Assembly (NCBI GenBank): GCA_965208745.1
Contig: CBDBPN010000004.1
Span: forward strand, 3,596,001 to 3,660,000
Direction: 5' to 3'
Length of the DNA: 64,000 nt
Source: VXNE01 sp965208745
GTDB taxonomy: Bacteria; Pseudomonadota; Gammaproteobacteria; Pseudomonadales; Azotimanducaceae
Shown: positions 44,267 through 52,828 of the stretch, piece after piece
Numbering within the stretch: the stretch's first letter is position 1
Layout: every line of letters starts with the position of its first letter
Notes under the pieces: generated by a model
Seen by the model: only the letters and a program-made list of their open reading frames with translations
Databases searched by the model: none
Told to the model about the DNA's origin: nothing
Program-made: the position numbers and the translations under genes

Positions 44267-45292
44267 GTGTATCGCATCCTGCGTCGCCTGCTCTTCGCCC
44301 TTCCGCCCGAACTCGCCCACGGGCTCGCCCTGCGGACGCTGCGGGCGTGGGGCGCCCTCCCGGGAGGCGCCGCGCCCGATACACCGGTACGCGCCATGGG
44401 GCTCTCCCTCGCCAACCGAATCGGCCTCGCGGCGGGACTGGACAAGGACGCGATCGCGGTGCGGGGGTTCGCGCGGCTCGGTTTCGGGTTCGTGGAGGTG
44501 GGCACCGTGACGCCGCGCCCGCAGCCGGGCAATCCGCGGCCGCGGCTCTTTCGGTCCGCGGTGGACGACGCCCTCATCAACCGCATGGGGTTCAACAGCG
44601 CCGGGAGCGCGGCCGTAGCCGGCCGGCTCGGGCGGCTACGCCGGCGCGGCCTCGGCGTGCCGGTCGGCGTGAACATCGGCAAGAACCGCGACACGCCGCT
44701 GTCGCGGGCGGTGGACGACTACGTGCTCTGCCTGCGTGCCGTGCATGCGCTTGCGGACTACGTGGTCGTGAACGTCTCGTCGCCGAACACGCCGGGATTG
44801 CGCGGCCTCCAGGACGCGCCGGCGGCAGCGGCGCTGCTCGCCGCGCTGGTTCGCGAGCGCGATGCGGTCGAAGCCTCCTCGGGCCGCCGGCTGCCGCTGG
44901 CCGTCAAGGTCGCGCCGGACCTCGATGCGGCGGGCCTGCGGGAGTTTGCGGCCGTCGTGCGGGACGCCGGGCTGGAGGCGGTGATCGCGACCAACACGAC
45001 GCTGACGCGCCCGCCCGGGCTGGCGCCGGACTTCGCGCGTCAGGCGGGCGGGTTGAGCGGCGCCCCGCTCAACCCCCGTGCCGTCGAGGTCGTGGCGGCC
45101 CTCCGGGAAGCGCTCGGGCCAGAGATGACGCTGGTCGGGGTGGGCGGCATCCACGACGTGGCGACGGCGCGCCAAATGTTCGAGGCGGGCGCGGACCTGC
45201 TGCAGGTCTACACCGGGCTCGTCTTCGAGGGGCCCGGGCTGGTCGGGGAACTGGCCCGTGGCGGGCCGCGCGGGAGCGCGCGGGGACGGTGA
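44267..45292 (+). CDS. pyrD: Dihydroorotate dehydrogenase (quinone), class 2
   Basis: Membrane-associated FMN enzyme that oxidises dihydroorotate with quinone as acceptor; 341 residues. The class 2 N-terminal helix (ILRRLLFALPPELAHGLAL) is present, then GLAAGLDKDA, NRMGFNSAG, NVSSPNTPGLR with the catalytic Ser, and NTTLTRPPG. The start is the GTG at 44267, which gives the expected N-terminus; no ATG fits. amt follows 66 bp later. Confidence 0.95.
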   Translation: MYRILRRLLFALPPELAHGLALRTLRAWGALPGGAAPDTPVRAMGLSLANRIGLAAGLDKDAIAVRGFARLGFGFVEVGTVTPRPQPGNPRPRLFRSAVDDALINRMGFNSAGSAAVAGRLGRLRRRGLGVPVGVNIGKNRDTPLSRAVDDYVLCLRAVHALADYVVVNVSSPNTPGLRGLQDAPAAAALLAALVRERDAVEASSGRRLPLAVKVAPDLDAAGLREFAAVVRDAGLEAVIATNTTLTRPPGLAPDFARQAGGLSGAPLNPRAVEVVAALREALGPEMTLVGVGGIHDVATARQMFEAGADLLQVYTGLVFEGPGLVGELARGGPRGSARGR

Positions 45293-45358
45293 CGCTGGAT
45301 CATCGCCCCGGGACAGGGTAGTTTCGTACCCCTGCGAATCCGGTTGGGGAGACAGAGG

Positions 45359-46654
45359 ATGAAATGGCATTCGAGCGGGCGCGGTCTGCCCGTGGCGGCG
45401 GGCGCGGCGGCGGTGATCGCGAGCGTGTCCGGCGCCGCCGACACGCTGGACGGTGGGGACACCGCCTGGGTATTGACGGCGACGGCGCTGGTCCTCTTCA
45501 TGACCGTCCCGGGCCTGTCGCTGTTCTATGCCGGCCTCGTGCGGGTGCGCAACGTGCTCAGCGTCCTGATGCAGTGCTTCACGATCGTCTGCGTCGTGAC
45601 GATCCTCTGGCTCATCGTCGGGTACAGCCTCGCGTTCGACGACGGCCTGCCGATCGTGGGCGGGCTTTCCAAGGCGATGTTCGCCGGGGTCGGGGAGGAC
45701 GCGATGAGCGGCACGATCCCCGAGTCGGCGTTCGCGACCTTCCAGCTCACCTTCGCCATCATCACGGTGGCGCTCATCGTCGGCGGCTTCGCCGAGCGCA
45801 TGCGCTTCTCCTCGGTGCTGATCTTCTCCACGCTGTGGCTGCTGCTGGTCTACGCGCCGATCTGCCACTGGGTGTGGGGCGGCGGCTGGCTGGGAGAAAT
45901 GGGTCTCCTCGACTTCGCGGGCGGCACGGTCGTGCACATCACGGCGGGCACGGCGGCGGTGGTCGCCGCGATCGTCGTCGGGTCGCGGCGCGGGTTCCCG
46001 GACCAGATCATGGTGCCGCACAACATGACGCTGACGGTCGCCGGCGCGGGCATGCTCTGGGTCGGCTGGTTCGGGTTCAACGGCGGCAGCGCGCTGGCGT
46101 CCAACGGGGACGCCGCGATGGCGATCACCGTCACCCACATCTCGGCCGCCGCGGGGGCCTTCACCTGGATGGTCGCCGAGTGGATCCGCTACGGCAAGCC
46201 GAGCGCCCTCGGCGCGGTGACCGGCATGGTGGCGGGACTCGGCACGATCACGCCGGCGTCCGGCTTCGTGGGACCGGCGGGCGCGCTCGTGATCGGCATC
46301 GCGGCCGGTTTCGTGTGCTTCGCGGCGACGAACTTCATGAAGCGCACGCTCAAGATCGACGACTCCCTCGACGTGTTTCCGGTCCACGGCGTCGGCGGCG
46401 CCCTCGGCACGATCCTGACGGGCGTGTTCGCGAGCAACGCCCTCGGCATTTTCAGCGGCCAGCAGGACATCGCCATCGGCACGCAGGTCGGCATCCAGGC
46501 CGTGGGCGTCTTCGCCACGGTGGCGTACACGGCGATCGCGACCTTCGTCATCCTGAAGATCGTCGATGTCGTTACCGGCAACCGCGTCACGGAGGAGCAG
46601 GAGACGGAGGGCCTCGACCTCGTGATGCACAACGAGCGGGGCTACGACCTGTAA
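45359..46654 (+). CDS. amt: Ammonium transporter
   Basis: Amt/MEP/Rh channel, 431 residues with a signal-like N-terminus and about eleven membrane helices. Characteristic segments are GLSLFYAGLVR, the signature-like CHWVWGGGWLGEMGLLDFAGG, and DVFPVHGVGGALG with a pore His. No glnK regulator is adjacent, which is unusual for free-living bacteria. GGAGACAGAGG precedes the ATG. Confidence 0.93.
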   Translation: MKWHSSGRGLPVAAGAAAVIASVSGAADTLDGGDTAWVLTATALVLFMTVPGLSLFYAGLVRVRNVLSVLMQCFTIVCVVTILWLIVGYSLAFDDGLPIVGGLSKAMFAGVGEDAMSGTIPESAFATFQLTFAIITVALIVGGFAERMRFSSVLIFSTLWLLLVYAPICHWVWGGGWLGEMGLLDFAGGTVVHITAGTAAVVAAIVVGSRRGFPDQIMVPHNMTLTVAGAGMLWVGWFGFNGGSALASNGDAAMAITVTHISAAAGAFTWMVAEWIRYGKPSALGAVTGMVAGLGTITPASGFVGPAGALVIGIAAGFVCFAATNFMKRTLKIDDSLDVFPVHGVGGALGTILTGVFASNALGIFSGQQDIAIGTQVGIQAVGVFATVAYTAIATFVILKIVDVVTGNRVTEEQETEGLDLVMHNERGYDL

Positions 46655-46658
46655 CGCT

Positions 46659-47117
46659 TTACGCGTCGTCGGCTTCCCAGTAGGGCGGGTTGTTGAGCGG
46701 CCCGAGCGTCTGGCCGAGTTGTATCAGCAGGCCGTGGGCGCTCTTCGGAGAGATGAATGCGTCGATGGAATCGGGGTTGTCGAAGCTCTTGTCGACGACC
46801 CTGACCCCCTGCTCCTCGAGCAGCAGCGTCTTCGTTTCGAGGTCCGGAGTCTGCAGCGTCAGGTGATGGAAACCCTCGCCGCGACGCTCCAGGAACGCGG
46901 CGAGAAAGCCCTCCGGATTGACCGGTTCCAGGAGTTCGATGCAGAAGTCGTGCAGGTCGAACAGCCCCAGGCGGAAGTCTCCGGAGGCATGCAGCGCGGT
47001 CTTGCGATGCGTCGCGCCGAGCGCGCCTTCGAAGAACGCGCGCGCCCGCTCGATGCTGTGGACCGCGATGCCGATGTGATCGAAGCGTCCGATCGGAGCC
47101 GTCTTGCCTTCTGCCAT
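46659..47117 (-). CDS. VOC-family / methylmalonyl-CoA epimerase-like protein (internal start)
   Basis: If initiated at the ATG at 47117 (AGGAAAA 6 nt upstream), a 152-residue vicinal-oxygen-chelate protein. It follows the methylmalonyl-CoA epimerase pattern: FDHIGIAVHSIERARAFF, CIELLEPVNPEGF, FLERRGEGFHHLTL, ISPKSAHGLLIQL. The last metal ligand, usually Glu in a LIEL segment, is Gln here, so true epimerase activity is doubtful. It shares its frame with the ligase above, with no stop between. Confidence 0.6.
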   Translation of the reverse strand: MAEGKTAPIGRFDHIGIAVHSIERARAFFEGALGATHRKTALHASGDFRLGLFDLHDFCIELLEPVNPEGFLAAFLERRGEGFHHLTLQTPDLETKTLLLEEQGVRVVDKSFDNPDSIDAFISPKSAHGLLIQLGQTLGPLNNPPYWEADDA

Positions 47118-48098
47118 GGCGTTTTTCCTATGTAGTCCGCGTCCGCCTCTCGCCCCCCGCCGCAACGCGCTCCCCACCAGTGCATCGACCAGGCTCTCGA
47201 AGTCGTACCCCGCCGCCCGGGCGCCGTCGGGGTAGAGGCTGGTCGGGGTCATGCCCGGCATCGTGTTGACTTCGAGGAGGTGGATCTCCTCGCGGTCGGT
47301 GACGAGGAAGTCCGCCCGGGAGAGGTCGCGAAGGTCAAGGGCGCGGTGGCTCTCCACGGCGATGCGCTGGAGCTCCTGGGTGGCGTCCGCACTGAGCGGC
47401 GCGGGGACGACGTGCTCGCTCCTGCCCGGTGTGTACTTGTTCCGGAAGTCGTACCACTCGTCGGACGCGGTGACGATCTCGATGACCGGCCAGGGGATCG
47501 GTGCGGCGCCCTCGAGGTCGAGGACCCCGACCGTGATCTCGCGGCCGAGCACGAAGGGTTCGACGAGGACCGGGTCGCCGAACCGGCGGGCGGCCAGGAT
47601 CGGGCCCCGCAGGTCGCCGCCGTTGGGCAGCGGCGTGACGCCGAGGGCCGACCCCTGGCGCGTGGGCTTCACCACCACCCGGGAACCGACCCATCGTTCG
47701 ACGAGCCCGACCGCGTCGACGACGGCCATCTCGGGAGGCAGGACGACATCGTCGAGTACGGGCAGCCCCGCCTGGCGGAACAGGACCTTCGCGACGTGCT
47801 TGTCCATGCCGAGGGCGCTCCCGCGAACGCCGCTGCCCACGTACGGGAGGCCCAGCATCTCGAGATACCCCTGGACGGTTCCGTCCTCGCCGGGCGGACC
47901 GTGCAGGACGGGAAAGACGACGTCTGGCCCGGAATCGACGAGCGCGTCGGTGAGTCCGTCGTCGAGTTCGATCAGTTCGACGTGCCGGTAGCGCGCGCGC
48001 AAGGCGTCGGCCACCTGCCCGGCGGACGAACGGGACACCTCGGCTTCCGGCGAGTCGCCGCCCGCGAGTACCGCGACCTTGTCCTCCTTCAGGGCCAC
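46659..48098 (-). CDS. D-Ala-D-Ala ligase (ATP-grasp) reading through into a VOC/epimerase domain
   Basis: An open frame of 479 codons from the GTG at 48098. Residues 1 to about 315 are a D-alanine-D-alanine ligase: VFPVLHGPPGEDGTVQGYLE, ALGMDKHVAK, PTRQGSALGV, the ligase Tyr in YDFRNKYTPG, and NTMPGMTPTSLYP. It is divergent: SPEAEVS replaces the usual AEREVS, and RQGS replaces EGSS. After a basic linker (RRGARGGRGLHRKNA) the same frame enters a VOC domain with no stop codon. It could be a true fusion or two proteins through the internal ATG at 47117. It overlaps the S9 peptidase stop by 10 bp. Confidence 0.8.
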   Translation of the reverse strand: MALKEDKVAVLAGGDSPEAEVSRSSAGQVADALRARYRHVELIELDDGLTDALVDSGPDVVFPVLHGPPGEDGTVQGYLEMLGLPYVGSGVRGSALGMDKHVAKVLFRQAGLPVLDDVVLPPEMAVVDAVGLVERWVGSRVVVKPTRQGSALGVTPLPNGGDLRGPILAARRFGDPVLVEPFVLGREITVGVLDLEGAAPIPWPVIEIVTASDEWYDFRNKYTPGRSEHVVPAPLSADATQELQRIAVESHRALDLRDLSRADFLVTDREEIHLLEVNTMPGMTPTSLYPDGARAAGYDFESLVDALVGSALRRGARGGRGLHRKNAMAEGKTAPIGRFDHIGIAVHSIERARAFFEGALGATHRKTALHASGDFRLGLFDLHDFCIELLEPVNPEGFLAAFLERRGEGFHHLTLQTPDLETKTLLLEEQGVRVVDKSFDNPDSIDAFISPKSAHGLLIQLGQTLGPLNNPPYWEADDA

Positions 48099-49999
48099 GT
48101 CGCGTTCTTCACGTTGACCTCCGGCAGGTCGTCGTCGGGCTCGAAGCCGAACACCTTGCCGAAAAAGAAGTACTCGGCCTCGATCGCGCGCCGGGCGTTC
48201 TCGACCTTGCGGAAGCCGTGCCCCTCGCCTTCGAAGAGCAGGTACGCCACGGGGATGCCCTTCGCGCGCAGCGCGCCGAACATCGTCTCGGCCTGGTTCG
48301 GCGGCACGATCCGGTCGTCGGACCCCTGGAAGAAGATCGTCGGACAGTTCAGTTCGTCGACGTGGGCGAGGGGCGAACGCTCGGCGAAGTCGGCCTCGTC
48401 GACCAGCCGATGGATGTAGCGGGACTCGAACTTGTGCGTGTCGCGGGCGAGGGCGGCCAGGTCGCCGATGCCGTAGTGCACGGCCCCGGCACGGAAGGTC
48501 CGGGAAAAGGCGAGGGCGGCCAGGGTCGTGTAACCGCCGGCACTGCCGCCGCGTATCGCGACGCGCTCGGGATCGATGCGTCCTTCGAACGTCAGGTGGC
48601 GTACCCCGGCGACGCAGTCCTCCACGTCGACGATGCCCCAGCGCCCGTTCAGGCGCTCGCGGTAGGCGCGCCCGAATCCCGTGCTGCCGCCGTAGTTCAC
48701 GTCGAGGACCGCCCAGCCGCGGGACGTGTAGTACTGGATGCCGAACCCGAGGTCGCGGGCCGCGGCGCCGGTCGGTCCGCCGTGGGTGGTGACGAGCAGG
48801 GGCGGAAGTTCGCCCGGCGGGGCGCCACAGGCCGGATTGCAGGGTGGGTAGAAGTTGGCGTAGGCGGCGGCGTCGCCACTCGGAAAGCGGATCGTCTCCG
48901 CTTCCGCGAAGGTGCCGGCGGGGAAGTCCACGGCGCCCTGGCTGGCGAGGACGTTCGATCGGCCGGTCGGGAGTTCGAGTTCGACCACCGCGGCGACGTC
49001 GTCGCGCCGGCCGCCGATGAAGGCGACGCCGGAGTCCGTGCGCGTGAGCGACCGGTAGCTCGTGTAGTCGACCGGCAGCGGCGACGTCATGCCCTGGTCC
49101 AGGTCGCCGACGACGAGTTCGGCGGCGCCGTCCTCGATCCGCTGGGCGACCACGTGCCGTGCTCCCGCGACGACGTAGGCCCGGGTGTCGAGCTGCCACA
49201 GCGGCAGGCCGTACTCCGCCTCGTCGGGCACCGCGCGGTAGAGGCCCGACGCGTCGTAGCTGTGGAGATTCCAGAAACCGCTCCCGTCGGAGACGTAGAC
49301 GAGGCGGTCGTCGCCGATCCACCGCGGCTGGAAGACCGACTCGTCGATGCCGCCGGCCACGACGGTCTCGTCGGCCAGGCCGTCCGGACCGAGCCGCGCG
49401 ACCACGAGCTGGGTGCCGTCCCAGGGCATGTTGGGATGGTCCCAGACGAGAAAGGCGATCCGGCTGCCGTCCGGCGAGAGCTGGTGGGCGGCGTAGAAGT
49501 CGTGGCCCTCGTGCAACACCTCCACGGCGCCGGTGCCGGGGTCGATCCACACGAGGTCGTTGACGGGTTCGTCCGCGACGCCGTGCCGCTCGCGCACCGC
49601 GAACAGCCGTCCGCCCGCGTCGTCCCAGACCAGCCCCCCGAAACGCTCGGCCGCGTCGCCCGAGGTCACGCGCACCGGCAGCGATCCCGGAAGGTCCACG
49701 GCATAGACGTTCTGATCCTCGAAGTTGACGAACCAGGCGGTGTCGTCGGACACGGCGAACGCCCCGCCGCCGTACTCGTGCACGCGGTTGCGGGCGTTGA
49801 ACGGCTCGGGAGTGAGGTCCTGCTTCGCCCCGTCCGCGTACCGGACCAGTGCGGACCTGCCGGCCTCCGTGGGTCGTCCCTCGAGCCAGTAGAACGCGCC
49901 GCCACGCCAGGCGAGCTCCGAGAACGACACGAAGGCGGACAGCATGACGTCCGCGGTGATTGGCGAGGGCCACGCGCCGTAGGGCTTGACCTCCGTCAC
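48089..49999 (-). CDS. S9-family prolyl oligopeptidase-like peptidase
   Basis: A 636-residue serine peptidase of the prolyl oligopeptidase/acylaminoacyl peptidase type. An N-terminal beta-propeller (about residues 20-360) is followed by an alpha/beta hydrolase with Ser486 in RGGSAGGYTTLA, Asp in FQGSDDRIVP and His in FEGEGHGFRK. No signal peptide is seen, so it is probably cytoplasmic. The GTG at 49999 overlaps the acetyltransferase stop (GTGA). It is the fourth gene of a tight operon. Confidence 0.92.
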   Translation of the reverse strand: MTEVKPYGAWPSPITADVMLSAFVSFSELAWRGGAFYWLEGRPTEAGRSALVRYADGAKQDLTPEPFNARNRVHEYGGGAFAVSDDTAWFVNFEDQNVYAVDLPGSLPVRVTSGDAAERFGGLVWDDAGGRLFAVRERHGVADEPVNDLVWIDPGTGAVEVLHEGHDFYAAHQLSPDGSRIAFLVWDHPNMPWDGTQLVVARLGPDGLADETVVAGGIDESVFQPRWIGDDRLVYVSDGSGFWNLHSYDASGLYRAVPDEAEYGLPLWQLDTRAYVVAGARHVVAQRIEDGAAELVVGDLDQGMTSPLPVDYTSYRSLTRTDSGVAFIGGRRDDVAAVVELELPTGRSNVLASQGAVDFPAGTFAEAETIRFPSGDAAAYANFYPPCNPACGAPPGELPPLLVTTHGGPTGAAARDLGFGIQYYTSRGWAVLDVNYGGSTGFGRAYRERLNGRWGIVDVEDCVAGVRHLTFEGRIDPERVAIRGGSAGGYTTLAALAFSRTFRAGAVHYGIGDLAALARDTHKFESRYIHRLVDEADFAERSPLAHVDELNCPTIFFQGSDDRIVPPNQAETMFGALRAKGIPVAYLLFEGEGHGFRKVENARRAIEAEYFFFGKVFGFEPDDDLPEVNVKNATWP

Positions 50000-50550
50000 G
50001 GCCGCCCCACGCGCCGGCTGACCGTTGCGTTCGTGAGGGTGCTGCGATGGTCCACGAAAGCCCAGCGCTCGTGGTCGCGCCAGGCCCCGTCGATGAACAG
50101 GAACGCGCGGGACGCGCCCTCCCGCTCGAAGCCACAGCGCCGCACGAGGTTGATCGAACGGCTGTTGTCGGGCTGGATGTTCGCCTCGATGCGGTGCAGC
50201 CCGAGTTCCCCGAAAGCGTAGTCCTTGACCAGGTTCAGTCCCTCCGCCATGTAACCCTGCCCCGCGAGCCGCGCGGCGGCGTAATACCCCAGGGACGCGC
50301 TGAGGAAGGATCCCCGCACGATGTTGTTCAGGTTGATGACGCCGGCGATCTCGTGGGTTTCCCGCAGGCACACCAGCAGCCCCTCGTGGTCGTCGCGCTG
50401 CGTGCGCTTGAGGTACAGCCGGAAGGCGTGCGGCGTGCGCGGCGGCGAGATCCAGGGGTCGTGCAGGGCGCGGCCCGCGCGGGCCAGATCGATGATCTCC
50501 GCCCGGTCCGAGCCGCGCACCTTGCGCAGGCACACGCGCGGCGCGGTCAC
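49996..50550 (-). CDS. GNAT acetyltransferase, RimJ/RimL type
   Basis: A 184-residue N-acetyltransferase. The acetyl-CoA-binding segment is GYYAAARLAGQGYMAEGL (the Q/R-x-x-G-x-A/G region), followed by GLHRIEANIQPDNSRSINLVRR and GFEREGASRAF, typical of ribosomal-protein or antibiotic N-acetyltransferases. The start is the GTG at 50550, overlapping the preceding small gene by 4 bp. The target is unknown. Confidence 0.88.
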   Translation of the reverse strand: MTAPRVCLRKVRGSDRAEIIDLARAGRALHDPWISPPRTPHAFRLYLKRTQRDDHEGLLVCLRETHEIAGVINLNNIVRGSFLSASLGYYAAARLAGQGYMAEGLNLVKDYAFGELGLHRIEANIQPDNSRSINLVRRCGFEREGASRAFLFIDGAWRDHERWAFVDHRSTLTNATVSRRVGRP

Positions 50551-50843
50551 GGCTGACCGCCGCCGGGCCGCGGGTCCGGGGCCGCCCGTCCCGGCTCCGC
50601 GGGCGCGGCGTCGGAGGTGCGGCGAATGCGGTGCGCCAGTTCGAGCAGGAAGATCTCCCAGATGGTCGGCGGCACGATGGCGAGGCCGAGGGCGATCAGA
50701 TGGAGGGGATGCAGGTGGAAACCGTTGCCGTCGTGGAACCAGATCCCCTCGAAGTCGAAGCCGCGATGCTGCCAGTAGAGGAGCCCCAGCGTCGCGATGC
50801 ACACGCCCAGGGCGAGCAGCGCCAGCCGCGATGCGTATCTCAT
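50547..50843 (-). CDS. Small two-helix membrane protein
   Basis: A 98-residue hypothetical protein with two hydrophobic helices (LALLALGVCIATLGLLYW and LHLIALGLAIVPPTIWEIFL) and a disordered Pro/Gly/Ala tail. It overlaps both neighbours by 4 bp. No family is recognised; its place in the operon suggests a membrane anchor for one of the enzymes. Confidence 0.65.
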   Translation of the reverse strand: MRYASRLALLALGVCIATLGLLYWQHRGFDFEGIWFHDGNGFHLHPLHLIALGLAIVPPTIWEIFLLELAHRIRRTSDAAPAEPGRAAPDPRPGGGQP

Positions 50844-51790
50844 GGCGGCGCCGCGAACGCGTAGAAGACACCGCGCCCGCCCAGCCAGGCGTTCTGGAAC
50901 TCTTCGAGGTCGTAGCGGCGGGGTACGTCGGTCACCGTAGGGGCGGCGGGATCGTTGACCAGCACACGATTATTCTGGATGCCGCGGACGATGACCAGAT
51001 GTCCGCGCGACGAGCGCAGCGGCGCGCCGGAGAGGGCGCCCTCGTCGAAGGCGATGCTCGCGACGAAGGGATGACCGGCGTCGAGCATGCCGCGCGCCGT
51101 GCCCCAGTCCGTGGCCGCCTCCGTGGCGCCGAGCACGCCCCAGCGGCTCGCGGCCCACACGTTCTGCGGCCAGACGCCGTACAGGTCCGTGGGCCGGTGG
51201 TGCGCCGCCGCGAGCAGTTCGCCGAAATCATGCGCCACGCCCAGGTGTTCAAGCGCCATGGACACGCAGGTCGGCGAACAGATCCGCGACCGCAGCGGCT
51301 CCGCCGCGGTCATCTGGGTTCGGGGAGGCACTTCGAGGACAGACGTCTCGATGTGGTCCGGCGGCTGGACGTTCGCCTCCCGCGGCCGGACGCAGACGAC
51401 GGCGAGGTAGTCGGCCGGCGCGCTGGCGGCGTTGACGCGGAACCGTACCCGTGCGTCGGCAAGGACCGCGGTCGTCTCGAAGTAGTCCACATGTACCCGA
51501 ACGCTGCCCCCCGGAAGGTGCGGATGCTGCTCCGGCGGCCGGCCGCTGCCGGCGGTCACTGTCCGGGCTTCGCCGTCGATGAGTACGGTGTGATGGTCCA
51601 GGCTGCCGAGCGCGGCCAGGCTTGGAACGACCAGGTGTCCCGGCGGGAGCGAAGGGAGCGGGACGTCGGCGACGAAGGCGTCCTCCGCGCGCCGCCAGTC
51701 CAGCGTGCCGGGCAGCGGCAACGGGTAGCGCCAGCGGCGTCCCGCTGGCGCGAAGCCGGCGCGGTGGATAACCTCTTCGCCGTGGCCCAC
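50840..51790 (-). CDS. Peptidase C39-like protein
   Basis: About 316 residues. The C-terminal domain has the papain-like layout of the C39_2 family: RICSPTCVSMALEHLG (nucleophile Cys), SSRGHLVIVRGI (His) and VLVNDPAAP (Asp). The N-terminal part is beta-rich with no recognised domain. The GTG start at 51790 is uncertain because it overlaps the divergent glutaredoxin-like gene by 9 bp. It is the first gene of a tight operon with GNAT, S9 peptidase and ligase genes. No signal peptide is obvious. Confidence 0.75.
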   Translation of the reverse strand: MGHGEEVIHRAGFAPAGRRWRYPLPLPGTLDWRRAEDAFVADVPLPSLPPGHLVVPSLAALGSLDHHTVLIDGEARTVTAGSGRPPEQHPHLPGGSVRVHVDYFETTAVLADARVRFRVNAASAPADYLAVVCVRPREANVQPPDHIETSVLEVPPRTQMTAAEPLRSRICSPTCVSMALEHLGVAHDFGELLAAAHHRPTDLYGVWPQNVWAASRWGVLGATEAATDWGTARGMLDAGHPFVASIAFDEGALSGAPLRSSRGHLVIVRGIQNNRVLVNDPAAPTVTDVPRRYDLEEFQNAWLGGRGVFYAFAAPP

Positions 51791-52018
51791 CTGATCCTCT
51801 ACACCACTTCGGCCTGCTCGGCGTGCGAAGAGGCGCTCGAACGCATCCTGGCCCTCGGCGACCCGGGCGTGCGCACGCTGGCGACGCGCGACGTCGCCGA
51901 CGACGAACGCCTCTTCGAACGATACGCCACGCGGGTTCCCGTACTGTCGTACCGCGGCACGGAACTCGACTGGCCGTTTGGGGAGTGCGACATGCGCCGT
52001 CTACTCCACGGTGCCTGA
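51782..52018 (+). CDS. Glutaredoxin-like protein (DUF836 type)
   Basis: A 78-residue thioredoxin-fold protein. It begins LILYTTSACSACEEALERIL with a CxxC (Cys-Ser-Ala-Cys) and has the cis-Pro segment TRVPVLSYRG. The start is the GTG at 51782 or at 51764. Its last 18 bp overlap tatD, convergently. It probably acts as a small disulfide oxidoreductase. Confidence 0.8.
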   Translation: MAHLILYTTSACSACEEALERILALGDPGVRTLATRDVADDERLFERYATRVPVLSYRGTELDWPFGECDMRRLLHGA

Positions 52019-52828
52019 ACCGGAGTCCGGCGGGGCGGGGAGACCGAACAGGCGTCGCGCGTTGCGGGCGGTCAGGGCGCCGACCTCCTCCGGCGTCGTG
52101 TTCCGGCAGCGGGCCACCTCCCGCGCGACCCAGGGCAGGAAGCCCGGCTCGTTGCGCCTCGCCCGCGCTGGAGCTCCGGGGCCTCGCCCGGGCATGGTCC
52201 GGGGCAGCAGGTAGGGCGCGTCCGTCTCGATCAGCAGCCGTTCGTCGGGGATCGACGGGACGAGGCCCCGCAGTTCGCCGCCCCGCCGCTCGTCGCAGAC
52301 CCAGCCCGTGATGCCGACGTGGTACCCGGCGTCGAGCCAGGCGTCGAGATCGGCGCGCGAGCCCGTGAAGCAGTGGATGACCACCCGCTCGGGAATGGCG
52401 CCGTGGACGGCGAGGAGGCGCGCCGTTTCGCCCTCGGAATCGCGGTCGTGCACGAAGAGCGGCATGTCGAGTCGGACGGCGAGACGGATCTGCGCGGCGA
52501 AGACCTCGCGCTGCACGTCCGGCGGGGAGTAGTTGCGGTGGAAGTCGAGACCCGTTTCGCCGATGGCGACCACGGCGTCGCTTGTGGTGAGTGCCTCGAT
52601 CGCCGTGAGCCAGTCGCCGGCGACGGACTTCGCGTCGTGGGGGTGCACTCCGGCGGTACTCCACAGTCCTTGCTGTCCCGCCGCGAGGTCCGCGGCGGCG
52701 GTCGCCGAGGCAAGGTCCGTTCCGGTCACTACGATGCCCTGCACGCCGGCGTCCCGGGCCCGCGCAATCACCTCCGTGCGATCCGCGTCGAAAGCGGGAG
52801 CCGTCAGGTTCGCGCCGATGTCGATCAC
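52001..52828 (-). CDS. tatD: TatD-family metal-dependent DNase
   Basis: A 275-residue TatD hydrolase. Metal ligands are seen in STAGVHPHD, AIGETGLDFHR, PLFVHDRDSE, VIHCFTG and LLIETDAPYLLP. Such enzymes are 3'-5' DNases or D-tyrosyl-tRNA-related hydrolases. The first TatD motif usually reads DxHxH; here it is IDIGANL, a substitution seen in the E. coli TatD subgroup. The GTG at 52828 overlaps the transglycosylase stop (GTGA). Confidence 0.92.
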   Translation of the reverse strand: MIDIGANLTAPAFDADRTEVIARARDAGVQGIVVTGTDLASATAAADLAAGQQGLWSTAGVHPHDAKSVAGDWLTAIEALTTSDAVVAIGETGLDFHRNYSPPDVQREVFAAQIRLAVRLDMPLFVHDRDSEGETARLLAVHGAIPERVVIHCFTGSRADLDAWLDAGYHVGITGWVCDERRGGELRGLVPSIPDERLLIETDAPYLLPRTMPGRGPGAPARARRNEPGFLPWVAREVARCRNTTPEEVGALTARNARRLFGLPAPPDSGSGTVE

